In this document: piece by piece, positions 17,470 through 26,966 of the stretch
Layout: the number at the start of each line of letters is the position of its first letter
Position numbering within the stretch: the first letter of the stretch is position 1
Source of the DNA: CAVRUD01 sp963849635
Lineage (GTDB): Bacteria > Chloroflexota > Chloroflexia > Thermomicrobiales > UBA6265
Assembly: GCA_963849635.1 (NCBI GenBank)
Contig: CAWKIA010000005.1
Coordinates: forward strand, 1-64,000
Direction of reading: 5' to 3'
Length of the DNA stretch: 64,000 bases
The notes under the pieces: generated by a model
The model's input: the letters and a program-made list of their open reading frames with translations, nothing else
What the model was told of the DNA's origin: nothing
The model's database searches: none
Program-made: the position numbers and the translations under genes

Positions 17470-19175
17470 TTAGAAGCTGTTGGGATCGTTGGGGTCGGTT
17501 CCGCTGTTGAACTCGACATCGTCGGGGACGCCATCACCGTCGGAGTCGAGCGGGCCGGCGCCCGTGTCGTCGCCCATGTCGTCGGTCATTCCGTCGGAAC
17601 CGTCGTCGGTGACGTCATCCATGCCGTCATCGGTTTCGCCGCCGGTATCTCCGTTGTCCATGTCGCTGTCGTCCGTGTCGCCGTCCATGCCGTCGTCGAT
17701 GTCATCAACGCTGCCGTCATCAGTTCCGTCATCAGTTCCGTTATCGGAGCCGTCGTCGGAGCTATCCGGGATGTCGCTGTCGGTCTCGTCGTCTGCGGCA
17801 CCTGGGGTGCCCGTCTGGCTCGGGCTTGTGCCGGCCACATCGGTGTCGCTCGTCTCGTTGTCGGAACCCGAGACTCGCAGTTGCCTATCTGTGACGGGAT
17901 CGACACATGCGTCGGCGTCAGTGGTCCCCTGATTAGCGTCAATCTCCGCGCCGAACGTGGTGGTCCAGAACCAGCCCGTTTCGGTGTCGGGGTTTGAGGC
18001 CCTCCCGATGCCGATCGCCGCCAATTGTGGGTCGAGCATGTTGGCATTGTGGCCGGGGCTTGACTTCCACCAAGCGAAGGCGTCGGCCGCGTCCTTTTCG
18101 CCAGCGAAGACGTTCTCGGCCCAGCGACTGAAATCGGTGTACCCGTTTTCGACGAAGCGTTCCGCGGGCGAGGAGCCGTTCGACCCGTCGTGGCCCATGA
18201 AGTCGTTGGTCGCCATGTCTACGCTGTGGGCGTCTGCGGCAGCGCTCAGGGTAGCGCTGAGGACGAGCGGTTCGAGTCCGTTTTCCGCCCGGTAGTCGTT
18301 GATCAAGGTGAGGAACTCCTGCTCCTCCGAGTCGATGCAGGAGACTTCGAGTTCATCACTCTCGGGATCTACGCCGCGAGTATCAGTGCCTTGGTCGTTG
18401 GCATCTTCGTCGCTGCTACCAGGGTCTTGGTCGGTGGAATCATCCTCGTTGGCGTCGCAGTGGCTGGATCGTCGGAACCATCGTCGCTGGTTTCAGTGTC
18501 TTGGTCATTGGAATCATCGCCGCTGGTGCTCGTGTCTTGGTCGTCGGGCGCGACGTCGGTGTCAGTGCTGTTCGCGTTCCCGGCCGGTGGGATGACGCCG
18601 TCCTCATCGTCCTGGGCCGGGGTTTCATCGGCCGGTGGGTCAACCGCTATGCCGCCCTCCACGCACGCGGCGGCATCGACCTTGTCGCCGAAGGTCGTTG
18701 TCCAGAACCAGCCCGTTTCGGTGTCGGGGTTGCCGGCGCGCCCAATCCCGATTGCCCCTAGGCTCGGGTTGAGCATGTTGGCGTTGTGGCCTGGGCTTGA
18801 CTTCCACCAGGCGAAGGCCGCGGCCGCGTCCTTCTCGCCGCCGAAGATGTTCTCGGCGAACATGCTGAAAGAGGTGTAGCCGTGGTCCTGCAGGCGGTCC
18901 TGAGGCTGTGAGCCGTTGGAGCCATCGTGGCTCATGAAGTTGTTGTCGGCCATGTCCCGGCTGTGGGCGTCGGCCGCTTCGCTCAGGGTCTGGCTGAGGA
19001 CGAGGGGGTTGAGGCCGTTCTCGGCCCGGTACTCGTTGATCAAGGTGAGAAGAGCGCTCTCTTCTGAGTCAGCGCAGTAGGCACCCGCCTGGAACGCCGC
19101 TGTGCCGCCCATCGGATGGGCCAGGAAGGCCAGCATTAGTAGAACGCCCAGGGCTAGAGACAGGGATCGCTTCAT
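17470..19175 (-). CDS. Secreted double-CAP (SCP-like) protein with acidic linkers, one frameshift
   Basis: Exported protein of about 568 residues when joined. In order: signal peptide (KRSLSLALGVLLMLAFLAHP), CAP domain 1 (INEYRAENGLNPLVLS, GHNANMLNPSLGAIGIG, TGWFWTTTFG), an acidic Asp/Ser/Thr linker, CAP domain 2 (INDYRAENGLEPLVLS, GHNANMLDPQLAAIGIG), a second Asp/Gly linker and a thrombospondin-type-3 end, DSDGDGVPDDVEFNSGTDPN, which should bind calcium. The frame breaks near 18458 in linker 1. Domain 2 has no signal peptide of its own and its upstream frame continues the linker, so I read one gene, not two. ATG 19175 has GGAG 8 bases upstream. Bacterial CAP domain functions are poorly known. 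Confidence 0.82.
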
Positions 19176-19771
19176 CGCACGCTCTCCTTCGTTGCCAGTC
19201 GCCATGTCGCTCCAACGCATTCCGATTGCTGTTGCGTTGACGGTTCCGTACCGGATGTCCAAATCGACGATCAACAGGTTGCGTGCGCCCAATACCGGAA
19301 CGTGGCACGGGGAACTCTCCCGTTTGCGGGCAACGACGAGCGACGTCCACCAGGAGGTGGGCACACTCGTCATGGCGAACATTGGGATAGCACGAACTTA
19401 AACAGAGCTTAGAGGGGGTGCAGGGGGACGGATAGGGTGGAAGTACCCTATTGGCAACTTCCAAGTACTCAATTCCCGGCGAGGTGCATCACGACGGTCC
19501 CAGCGGAACCTCCAGGAGCGCAGGCCAACAGTGGGAGACGTGTTCATCATCGGCCGTGCCGGGGTCTCGGCCAACGACTCCGATTGGGCCATAAGTCCGG
19601 GTGAGTGTCCATATTTAGTTTCGTCATCGCTTGCCTTCGGATGTGGCGCACAATAGCCACTGTGCTCACCGTCAGGGAGCCGAGCGGATACGCCGGGCCG
19701 CGATCTTGCGCAGTCAGCCGGTGTGCCAATGTCCTCTTTTGCAGGTAACTCGTTTGAGAAGGTGGCAATTG
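19176..19771. other. Intergenic region, no gene seen
   Basis: About 600 bases between divergent genes. No frame has a known family or a convincing start. It holds an imperfect hairpin near 19440-19468 (GGAAGT/ACTTCC) and presumably both promoters. Confidence 0.5.
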
Positions 19772-20539
19772 ATGAGGCTGGAAGGAAAGATCGCGTTTGT
19801 GACGGGCGCCGACAGCGGCATTGGCCGCGCGACCGCCCTGACCTTTGCGCGCGAAGGGGCAGACGTGGCGATCCATGTCTACGGGGACGACCGTGGGGCG
19901 GAGCAGACCTTACACGCGATCCGGGCCCACGGCCGGCGTGGCGAGGTCTTCGAGGCTGACTTCACCGATCTCAGCGCAGCCGAAGGGCTCATCGACAAGG
20001 TGGTCGCGGCGTTGGGACGGATCGACGTGCTCGTCAACAACGCGGGGATGTCGGAGGGCAAGCCGTCGTCTCTCGATGTGGCGGCGGACTCGTTTACCCG
20101 GGTAATCAATGTCGACCTGATCGCTCCGTTCATCCTCGCCCGAGACGCTTCAAGGTTGATGGTGGAGCAGGGAGGCGGATCGATCGTGAACATCACCTCT
20201 GTCCACGAGCAGATTCCCCAGGCTGGCAACCCTGCGTACTGCGCCGCCAAGGGCGGACTCAGCATGGTGACCAAGACGATGGCCCTTGAGTTGGCCGAGA
20301 AGGGGGTTCGGATCAACGCCATCGGCCCCGGTATGATCGCCACACCGATGACTGCGCCAAGGATCAACGACCCGGTCAGGTCGGAGGAGGCTTTGCAGAA
20401 AATCCCGATGCGGCGTCCGGGTGAGGCACAGGAAGTCGCCAACGTGGCACTTTTCCTCGCGTCAGACGAGGCGTCTTACGTCACAGGAGCGACGTTCTTC
20501 GCCGATGGCGGCCTTCGGCAGCGAGCTGGGTTGGCCTGA
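19772..20539 (+). CDS. Short-chain dehydrogenase/reductase (SDR)
   Basis: NAD(P)-dependent oxidoreductase, 255 residues, classical SDR. Cofactor motif TGADSGIG at residues 11-18, NNAG in the fourth strand, catalytic Ser in NITS, YCAAK for Tyr and Lys, and the terminal GATFFADGG. The ATG at 19772 is preceded by AAGGTGG. It resembles glucose or 3-oxoacyl-ACP dehydrogenases in length, but substrate cannot be assigned. The following DinB gene starts 31 bases later on the same strand. Confidence 0.94.
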   Translation: MRLEGKIAFVTGADSGIGRATALTFAREGADVAIHVYGDDRGAEQTLHAIRAHGRRGEVFEADFTDLSAAEGLIDKVVAALGRIDVLVNNAGMSEGKPSSLDVAADSFTRVINVDLIAPFILARDASRLMVEQGGGSIVNITSVHEQIPQAGNPAYCAAKGGLSMVTKTMALELAEKGVRINAIGPGMIATPMTAPRINDPVRSEEALQKIPMRRPGEAQEVANVALFLASDEASYVTGATFFADGGLRQRAGLA

Positions 20540-20570
20540 TTCGGACAGGTTGAAGAGGAGCATCAACATC

Positions 20571-21050
20571 GTGGCGAGCCAGACTCAAGCATTCGCTGCC
20601 CAGTTCCAGGCAAACAACGCCGAGTACGTGGCCATCGTGTCACGTTGCTCGGACGAGGAGTGGGTGCGCATCTCCCCAAGCGATGGACGATCGGTTGGGA
20701 TGATTGCGTACCACATGGCCTCCGTTCAGGGAGGGTTGGCCGGGCTGATTGAGGCGGTGATCGCCGGGAGGCCCACGAATGCGCCTGGCTCGATCGAAGA
20801 GATCGACAAAATGAACGACGACCATGCCCGCAACCATGGCAGCGCCCGGCAGGAAGAGGTCTTGAACGCGCTAAGCGCGAGCGGTCAGGCCTTCTTGACT
20901 CGGCTTCGTTTCCTCTCCGACGACGATCTCGATCGAAGCGTGGGGGTGCTTGTCGGCAGCGAGATGACAATTGGGCAGGTGATCCAGTTTGCCGTGATTG
21001 GTCATCAGCGGGAACATCTCGAGAGCATTCGGGCCGCATTGGCCCACTAG
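20571..21050 (+). CDS. DinB/YfiT-like four-helix protein
   Basis: Metal-binding four-helix-bundle protein of 159 residues. The three metal His are suggested by AYHMA in the second helix and GHQREHLESI near the C-terminus. GTG 20571 follows GAGGAG. Family members include thiol-S-transferases that use bacillithiol or mycothiol, and mycothiol-dependent isomerases. It is probably cotranscribed with the SDR. Exact role unknown. Confidence 0.85.
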   Translation: MASQTQAFAAQFQANNAEYVAIVSRCSDEEWVRISPSDGRSVGMIAYHMASVQGGLAGLIEAVIAGRPTNAPGSIEEIDKMNDDHARNHGSARQEEVLNALSASGQAFLTRLRFLSDDDLDRSVGVLVGSEMTIGQVIQFAVIGHQREHLESIRAALAH

Positions 21051-21072
21051 ATCGCCCTGCTGCCTGGATCAC

Positions 21073-21803
21073 TCAGGCGCGGAAGCAGTACATCCGCAAG
21101 AGGTCTGTCGGGGAAACGAACAGCTCTTGCACCGACCCAAACCCAGCTTCGTTGCCGAGTTGGCGCCACCCGGAAACAGTCTCCGGAAAATCAGCGGCAT
21201 GGACGTGGGCGTTTACCGCGTCCCACTCCTCATCCGTGAATGCGGGCCATGACGGTCGCTGGGCGTCCCAGCGGCGCAGCCATGACGCGCGGTCCTCGTC
21301 GTCTCGGCTGACATCTTCATAGATCAGGAGGCGGCCGTCCTCGCCGACGATGCTCCGGATCGCGCGCAGGACGTCGCGTTTCTCCGGCGTGCGCAGGTGA
21401 TGCAGCGACAGTCCGATCCAGACGATGTCGGCTGGCGCGGGCGAGTCGCTGAGGGCCACGACGAAATCATTCTGTTCAATCACGACGGGGCAGTCGAGTA
21501 CCGCGAGCGCTTCCCGTGCAAGCGTCAGCGCCGCCGCTGACTGGTCGATCCCATGGTAGTGCGTGATCTGGGTGCCCAGCAGCGCGCCGACCGTGGCGCT
21601 TGCGTCGCCGCAGGCGACGTCGAGGAACCGGAACGGGGCCGCGACGTCATCGATCAGGAATCGATGTAGCCGTAGGCCTCCCGATGGAAGAGGTAATTGT
21701 AGTCGACCAGTTTTCGATAGGTCTGCCATTCCCGGCAGAAGATTGCGTGCGTTGAGTCTTCCCGGTGCGCGATTGCCACCGATTCGACGTGGGCGTTGCC
21801 CAT
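21073..21803 (-). CDS. Class I SAM-dependent methyltransferase, one frameshift
   Basis: Rossmann-fold methyltransferase of about 243 residues. Motif I is FLDVACGDASATVGALLG, followed by HGIDQSAAAL and WIGLSLHHL. The open frame runs on to 22260 across the neighbouring gene, which is spurious. A second frame from ATG 21803 with GGAG 6 bases upstream reads NAHVESVAIAHREDSTHAIF and joins at a break near 21661. It converges on the DinB gene. The methyl acceptor is not identifiable. Confidence 0.85.
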
Positions 21804-21957
21804 GATAACTCCCGCGAAGACGGCACGAGGTCGGGTCGCGCGAATGTGTTGAATTCTGTGGCGATGATTGTACCCACGTCGCGCGGTGCACGCCGAAAAT
21901 GTGGGCGACCATCGTGGTAATGTGCCGCAGCTTCACGCCGAATCGAGGAGGAGAGCT

Positions 21958-22860
21958 GTGGCCAGTACGGATTTCGCCATTCTGGACGAGCGGTTTGGGC
22001 CGCTGATCAAGATGAGCGCTCGGGTTGAACACCTTTACCAGGGGTGCCGGTGGGCTGAAGGGCCTGCCTATTTCCCGGCGGGCCGGTACGTCGTCTGGAG
22101 TGACATCCCCAACGACCGGATGCTCCGCTGGGATGAAACGACCGGCGAGACCGGTGTCTTCCGGCAGCCAGCGGGATACACCAACGGGCACACGGTGGAT
22201 AGGGAAGGCCGGCTGGTCTCCTGCGAGCACGGCGGCCGCCGCGTCAGCCGGACCGAGCACGACGGTACGGTGATCTCACTCGCGGACAAGTACGAGGGCA
22301 AGCGCCTCAACAGCCCGAACGATCTGGTCGTCAAATCGGATGGGTCGGTCTGGTTCACCGATCCGGCCTACGGTATCGACTCCGACTACGAGGGGCACAA
22401 GGCCGAGAACGAGATCGGCGGATGTCACGTCTACCGGATCGACCCCCACCTGGGCGAGGTTCGGATCGTGGCCGACGACTTCGAACGACCGAACGGGATC
22501 GCCTTCTCGCCCGACGAGAAGACGCTCTACGTCTCCGACACTGGGAGTGCCCGGACCAGGCACATCCGGAAGTTCGCGGTTGCGGCAGATGGCACGCTCT
22601 CCGGGGGCGAGGTCCTGGCGGTCTGCACTGTCGGCGGCTTCGACGGATTCCGGGTCGATGACGGCGGGCGGATCTGGACGAGTGCCGGAGACGGCGTGCA
22701 CTGCATCGACCCGGACGGGACCCTGATCGGCAAGGTCTTCGTGCCGGAGCCGGTGGCGAACGTCGTCTTCGGCGGGCCGAAGCGTAATCGGCTGTTCATC
22801 TGCGCGACGACGTCGTTGTATTCGGTCATGCTGGCGGTGAACGGGGACAAGACGTTCTAG
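21958..22860 (+). CDS. SMP-30/gluconolactonase-family lactonase
   Basis: Six-bladed beta-propeller hydrolase of 300 residues that opens sugar-acid lactones. Metal ligands are indicated by EGPAYF (Glu), NSPNDLVV (Asn), RPNGIAFS (Asn) and SDTG (Asp). GGAGGAGA lies 5 bases before GTG 21958. It is the first plus-strand gene of the catabolic island and would hydrolyse a lactone made by an upstream dehydrogenase, which is not present next to it. Confidence 0.93.
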   Translation: MASTDFAILDERFGPLIKMSARVEHLYQGCRWAEGPAYFPAGRYVVWSDIPNDRMLRWDETTGETGVFRQPAGYTNGHTVDREGRLVSCEHGGRRVSRTEHDGTVISLADKYEGKRLNSPNDLVVKSDGSVWFTDPAYGIDSDYEGHKAENEIGGCHVYRIDPHLGEVRIVADDFERPNGIAFSPDEKTLYVSDTGSARTRHIRKFAVAADGTLSGGEVLAVCTVGGFDGFRVDDGGRIWTSAGDGVHCIDPDGTLIGKVFVPEPVANVVFGGPKRNRLFICATTSLYSVMLAVNGDKTF

Positions 22861-22888
22861 GAGGGTCGTTGGGATCGGATGGGTGCGT

Positions 22889-22958
22889 TCGTAGGGGCAG
22901 GGCTTGCCCTGCCCGGCGGCTTCAGACGGCCGGCAAGGTTGGCCCGGGCCCCTACGAA
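22889..22958. repeat. Inverted repeat TTCGTAGGGGC / GCCCCTACGAA
   Basis: Eleven-base perfect arms at 22889-22899 and 22948-22958 enclose a nested GGGCAGGGC/GCCCTGCCC stem. GCCCCTACG-like fragments recur near 34010 and 35222. It is an intergenic palindrome, possibly ending the lactonase transcript. Confidence 0.7.
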
Positions 22959-23022
22959 GGGCGGCACGGACAGCACTTACTGCCGCAGGCTGAAGACGCG
23001 GTAGCGGTCAGGAGCAGGTGGC

Positions 23023-24224
23023 GTGGGTTTTTACGAAGCGTTGGGCGTGCGGCCGGTGATCAACGCCGCTGGGCCGTTGACCCGGCTGGGCGGAAACAAG
23101 CTCGCGCCCGGTGTGCTGGAGGCGATGCGGGAGGCATCTGAATCCAACGTTCACATGGGCGAGTTGCAGGCGGCGGCCGGCAAGATTCTGGCGGACGTCA
23201 CCGGGGCGGAGGCAGGCTACGTCGTTTCTGGCGCGGCAGCGGGGCTGACTCTGGCGGCGGCGGCCTGCATGGCCGGCATGGATCCGGCCGCGATGGATCA
23301 ATTGCCGGACACGACCGGGCTGAAGAACGAGATCGTGGTCCAGCGCGGCCATCGCAACGCCTACGACCACGCGATCCGGGCATCTGGGGCGACGTTCGTC
23401 GAGGCCGGGTACCTGGGCTATCCGGGTGCGGGCGGCACCTACGCCTGGCAGATCGAGGCCGCCATCTCCGAGCGGACGGCGGCGGTCGCCTGGCCTGTGC
23501 TGGATACTCCGGGCACCCTCTCGTTGCCCGACGATTGCCGAGATCGCGCACGCGCATGGACTGCCGGTCATCGTCGATGCGTCGGCTTCGTTGCCTCCGC
23601 GGAGCAATCTTGCGGCGCTTCATCGCCGAGGGGGCCGATCTGGTGACCTTTTCCGGGGGGAAGGCGATCGGCGGGCCGCAGGCGAGCGGTGTGCTGGTTG
23701 GCCGTGCCGACCTGATCGCCTCGGTCGCCTTCCAGCACCAGGACATGGATGTCCGGATGCCGACCTGGGCTCACCGCGAGCGGGCCGCGCGGGGAGAGGT
23801 GCGTGGTATCCCCCATCAGGGCTTGGGCCGGGGGATGAAGACGGGCCGCGAGGAGATCGCGGGGCTGGTGACCGCCCTGAAGTGGTATGCCGCCGGCAGC
23901 GACGAGTCAGATTTTGCCCGCTGGCAGGCGATGCTCGATGGGATCGCCGTCAAGATCGACGGCATTGCCGGCGTCACGCTCTCCTGCCAGCGGTCGCCGA
24001 GGCAGGCGGTTCCGTACCTGTGGCTCGACCTCGATCCGAGCACGCTTGGGTTCAACGCGTATGACGCGGTGAACGCCTTGCTCCAGGGCGAACCCGCCGT
24101 GGCGGTGGCCGAATCGAGGGCCGAGTTCGAGACGCTCATCGTCAACCCGATGACGCTCGATGAGGCGGAAGCGGAGATTGCCGGCGACCGGTTGCGAGAA
24201 GTGCTTACGGGTGGAGGAATGTAA
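23023..24224 (+). CDS. SelA-like PLP enzyme (D-glucosaminate-6-phosphate ammonia-lyase type), two frameshifts
   Basis: Fold-type I PLP enzyme of about 400 residues. It starts GFYEALGVRPVINAAGPLTR and has GAEAGYVVSGAAAGL for phosphate binding, IVDASASLPP for the ring-stacking Asp, and SGGKAIGGPQASG with the Schiff-base Lys. This is the pattern of SelA-related lyases, including D-glucosaminate-6-phosphate ammonia-lyase, not true selenocysteine synthase. Frames shift near 23528 and 23605. Its stop is 2 bases from the creatininase-like ATG, whose ribosome site lies inside this gene, so the two are coupled. Confidence 0.85.
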
Positions 24225-24226
24225 CC

Positions 24227-25033
24227 ATGCTGCTGCAACCGGCCTCTGGCAAGAAAGTCCTCTGGCAGGAGATGCTCCGGCACGAATTGCTGGCCGCGTT
24301 GGAGCAACGCCCGGTCGTGATCGTTCCGGTCGGATCGGTGGAGCAGCACGGCCCGCACTGCCCGCAGGATGTCGACATCTCCATCCCCTATCACCTGGCG
24401 ATCCGAGCGGCGGATGCGATCTCGGAGTTCCCGGTGATCGTCGCGCCGCCCCAATTGCTCGGTTTTACCCACTACAACATGGGCGAGGTGGGGACGATCA
24501 CGCTCGGGTTGGAGACATTCATCGCGGTCCTGTGCGATATCTCGCGCAGCATCTGGGCGAACGGCTTTCACCGGATCATCCTCCTCAACGGTCACGGCGG
24601 CAACGAGCAGCCGACCTGGTCGGCCTCGGTCAAGCTGGCCGAAGAGGACGTCTGGGCGCTGGCGATCACCTACTGGCACATGGCCGATCCTGAACTGCTC
24701 GCATGGAGCGAATCGGACGACGGCAGCATCGGCCATGGGGGAGAGTGGGAGACCAGCTTGCAGATGCATCTCCGCCCCCATCTGGTCGACGCCGACCTTC
24801 GGGTGCGTGACGAGGATCGCCGCCCGTTCAGCCCGGAGATCAAGCGCTTTGCCTCCTTCCCGGAGCGCCGGAGGGAGATGGAGCACGGGGTGATGGGCGA
24901 CCCGTTCGTCGCCTCGGCGGAGAAGGGTGAACGGCTAGCAGGGGTGCTGGTCGAGCGATTGGTGCAGCTTTGCCGGGAGTACCACGATTCGGAGCCGCCG
25001 AGGTATCGGGAGTTTGGGAGCCATAGTGCGTAA
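24227..25033 (+). CDS. Creatininase-family amidohydrolase 1
   Basis: Metal-dependent amidohydrolase of 268 residues. The creatininase metal motif SVEQHGPHCPQDVD places Glu39, His41 and Asp50; LLNGHGGNE and GHGGEWETS follow, with the last Glu a further ligand. The family opens cyclic amides (creatinine) or removes formamides and glycyl groups in cofactor synthesis. GGAGGAAT lies 7 bases before ATG 24227. It is the first of three paralogs in 11 kb, all diverged, so they probably act on different intermediates. Confidence 0.93.
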   Translation: MLLQPASGKKVLWQEMLRHELLAALEQRPVVIVPVGSVEQHGPHCPQDVDISIPYHLAIRAADAISEFPVIVAPPQLLGFTHYNMGEVGTITLGLETFIAVLCDISRSIWANGFHRIILLNGHGGNEQPTWSASVKLAEEDVWALAITYWHMADPELLAWSESDDGSIGHGGEWETSLQMHLRPHLVDADLRVRDEDRRPFSPEIKRFASFPERRREMEHGVMGDPFVASAEKGERLAGVLVERLVQLCREYHDSEPPRYREFGSHSA

Positions 25034-25048
25034 GTCGGCGATACAGTC

Positions 25049-25110
25049 CTCACCCCTACTCCCTCTGCCGCAGCGGGGGGAAGGGGGCCAGGGGGTTAGG
25101 GGGCTGAGAT
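25049..25110. repeat. Intergenic C/G-rich palindrome (CCTCACCCC type)
   Basis: CCTCACCCCTACTCCCTC then GGGGGAAGGGGGCCAGGGG, forming a purine/pyrimidine hairpin. Variants occur at 52289, 56429, 59320 and 63437, always just after a gene. Confidence 0.6.
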
Positions 25111-25207
25111 CCCTGCGCTCCCTGCCTCTCCCCCGATTGCGGAGTGCGTCTATCACTGGCACCATGGCGCGGTTGGATTGGATCGCAACAAGAGGGAAGG
25201 AGCCACC

Positions 25208-25666
25208 ATGACGCCCGAAGAGAAGTTGAAGGAGATGGGGATCGAGCTGGCGGAGGCGAAGAGCTTCCATCCGGCGATGGCGGTCGGTGTCATCACCGGG
25301 AATCTGCTCTATCTCTCCGGGACGACGCCTCCGAATAGAGACGGGAAGGTCTGGCAGGGGCGGGTCGGGGAGACCTATTCCGTCGAAGAGGGGTACCAGG
25401 CCGCGCGCGAGTGCGCCATCCAGCAATTGGCGATGGCGAAGAGCGTGCTTGGCGATCTCAGCCGGATCAACAGGGTCGTGAAGGTGCTGGGGATGGTGAA
25501 CTGCCCGGCCGGCTTCGGTGACACCCCCAAGGTGATGCACGGATTTTCGGAGTTCATGTACGAGGTGTTTGGCGACAAAGGGGTCCACGCTCGCTCGGCG
25601 GTCGGGCTTGCCGCCCTGCCATCGGATGCTCCGGTCGAAGTAGAGACGATCTTCGAGATCTCGTAG
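25208..25666 (+). CDS. RidA/YjgF-family protein
   Basis: Small protein of 152 residues of the Rid family, which clears reactive enamine/imine intermediates. It has GNLLYLSGTTP near the start and HARSAVGLAALPSDAPVEVE at the end, where the Arg is the conserved carboxylate binder. It is longer than E. coli RidA at the N-terminus, like the RidA-like proteins of catabolic clusters. GAAGGAG precedes ATG 25208. Downstream of a PLP lyase, which releases enamines, its role is easy to picture. Confidence 0.9.
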   Translation: MTPEEKLKEMGIELAEAKSFHPAMAVGVITGNLLYLSGTTPPNRDGKVWQGRVGETYSVEEGYQAARECAIQQLAMAKSVLGDLSRINRVVKVLGMVNCPAGFGDTPKVMHGFSEFMYEVFGDKGVHARSAVGLAALPSDAPVEVETIFEIS

Positions 25667-25675
25667 GGGCTGAGG

Positions 25676-25746
25676 GGGACAAGGCTGACGCCTTGAGGGG
25701 GACACGGCTGGCGCCGTGTGGGGGACAGCCCTGCGGGCTGAGGGGG
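25676..25746 (+). repeat. Three covarying hairpins with 23-bp period
   Basis: CAAGGC-TGAC-GCCTTG (25680-25695), CACGGC-TGGC-GCCGTG (25703-25718) and CAGCCC-TGC-GGGCTG (25726-25740) start exactly 23 bases apart. Each is preceded by a GGGGGA linker. Stem sequences differ but remain fully complementary. The four or more G runs could also form a quadruplex. It lies between the ridA-like stop and the next start. Confidence 0.85.
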
Positions 25747-25759
25747 AGACGGGGCGGGC

Positions 25760-26929
25760 ATGATCATTACCGACGTCGAGGCGATCGTGCTCGACACCGG
25801 CAAGAACTATTCGGATCCGTCGGAGGCGAGCGAGGCGCACGGCGTCCGGTTCGTCTCGTTGCTCAAGATCAGTACTGATGAGGGAATCGACGGCTGGGCC
25901 GATATCGAGACCCAGCCGCATGTCGGCAAGGCGATCGTCGACGCACCCTCCGGCGGGGCGATCGGGTTCGAGTCGTTGCGAGCGGCTCTTGTTGGCGAGA
26001 ACCCGCTTGAGCGGGAGCGGCTCTGGCAAAAGAGTTACCGCTACCTGGCCTACTACGGGCGGCAGGGCGCCGGGTTGCAGATGCTCTCCGGGGCGGATAT
26101 CGCCCTCTGGGATATCGCCGGTAAGGCGACCGGCCAACCGATCAGCACGCTCCTCGGCGCCCGGTATCGGGAAAAGGTCAAGGGGTATGCCTCGACGCTC
26201 TTCCGCCCGACCCCGGACGCGATGAAGGCGGCGGTAAGGGAGTACCTGGAGCAGGGCTTTCAGGCGATCAAGTTTGGGTGGGGCGCCTTTGGGTACGACC
26301 TGGCCCTCGATGTCGCTCTGGTCAAGGCGGCTCGGGAAGAGGCCGGGGACTCGGTCGACCTGCTGGTCGATGCCGGCTGGTACGGGACGGACTACCGCAG
26401 CCCGTACAAGCCACGGGCGTTGAAGGATTGGATCCGGCTGGCGCGCGAGTTGGAGGAGCTTGGCGTCGTCTGGCTTGAGGATGCGATTCACCCAGAGAAC
26501 ATCGCCGGGCACCGCGCCCTGTCGGACGCCTGTACGACGTTGCGGGTGGCCGCCGGGGAGCAATCCGGCGGCTTTGCCGAGTTCGAGCGGTTGGCGGTGG
26601 AGGGCGGAGTCGATGTGCTCCAGCCCGATCTCTCGCGCTGCGGCGGGATCAGCGTCGCGCGCCAGATCGCCGATATGGCCATGCGCCGCCAGATCGATTG
26701 CGTGCCCCATGCCTGGCTGACCGATCTGCTCAAGGCGGCCTCGCTCCACCTCAACGCCTATCTCCTCAACTCGATGTACCTCGAATACAACGTCTCCAGC
26801 TCCTCGGTGCTGACTAACCTCTGCACGACCAAGCTGGAGATGGCCGATGGCTACATCCCGGTCCCGACCGGTCCTGGCCTCGGTGTCGAGCCCGATCCTG
26901 AGGTGATCGAGCGGTTTCGGGTGGCGTAG
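25760..26929 (+). CDS. Enolase-superfamily enzyme (mandelate racemase/MLE type) 1
   Basis: Acid-sugar dehydratase or racemase of 389 residues. The N-terminal capping domain runs to about residue 130, followed by the barrel. KFGWG carries the base Lys; metal ligands are suggested by LVDAGW, VVWLEDAIHP and VAAGEQSGG; CVPHAW supplies the catalytic His region. It is intact. Neighbours (lactonase, PLP lyase, RidA, amidohydrolases) support a catabolic route for a sugar-acid or amide-linked substrate. The exact reaction needs a substrate screen. Confidence 0.93.
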   Translation: MIITDVEAIVLDTGKNYSDPSEASEAHGVRFVSLLKISTDEGIDGWADIETQPHVGKAIVDAPSGGAIGFESLRAALVGENPLERERLWQKSYRYLAYYGRQGAGLQMLSGADIALWDIAGKATGQPISTLLGARYREKVKGYASTLFRPTPDAMKAAVREYLEQGFQAIKFGWGAFGYDLALDVALVKAAREEAGDSVDLLVDAGWYGTDYRSPYKPRALKDWIRLARELEELGVVWLEDAIHPENIAGHRALSDACTTLRVAAGEQSGGFAEFERLAVEGGVDVLQPDLSRCGGISVARQIADMAMRRQIDCVPHAWLTDLLKAASLHLNAYLLNSMYLEYNVSSSSVLTNLCTTKLEMADGYIPVPTGPGLGVEPDPEVIERFRVA

Positions 26930-26966
26930 GGCGTGGCATCCGGTCGCTCTACGTATGGCCTGGCGG

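Noticed and set aside
21804..22260. Extension of the methyltransferase frame to 22260
   Set aside because: It runs through the lactonase gene on the other strand, and a proper start with a ribosome site exists at 21803.
23023..24224. True selenocysteine synthase (SelA)
   Set aside because: No tRNA-Sec or SelB gene is seen, and the catabolic neighbours fit a SelA-like lyase better.
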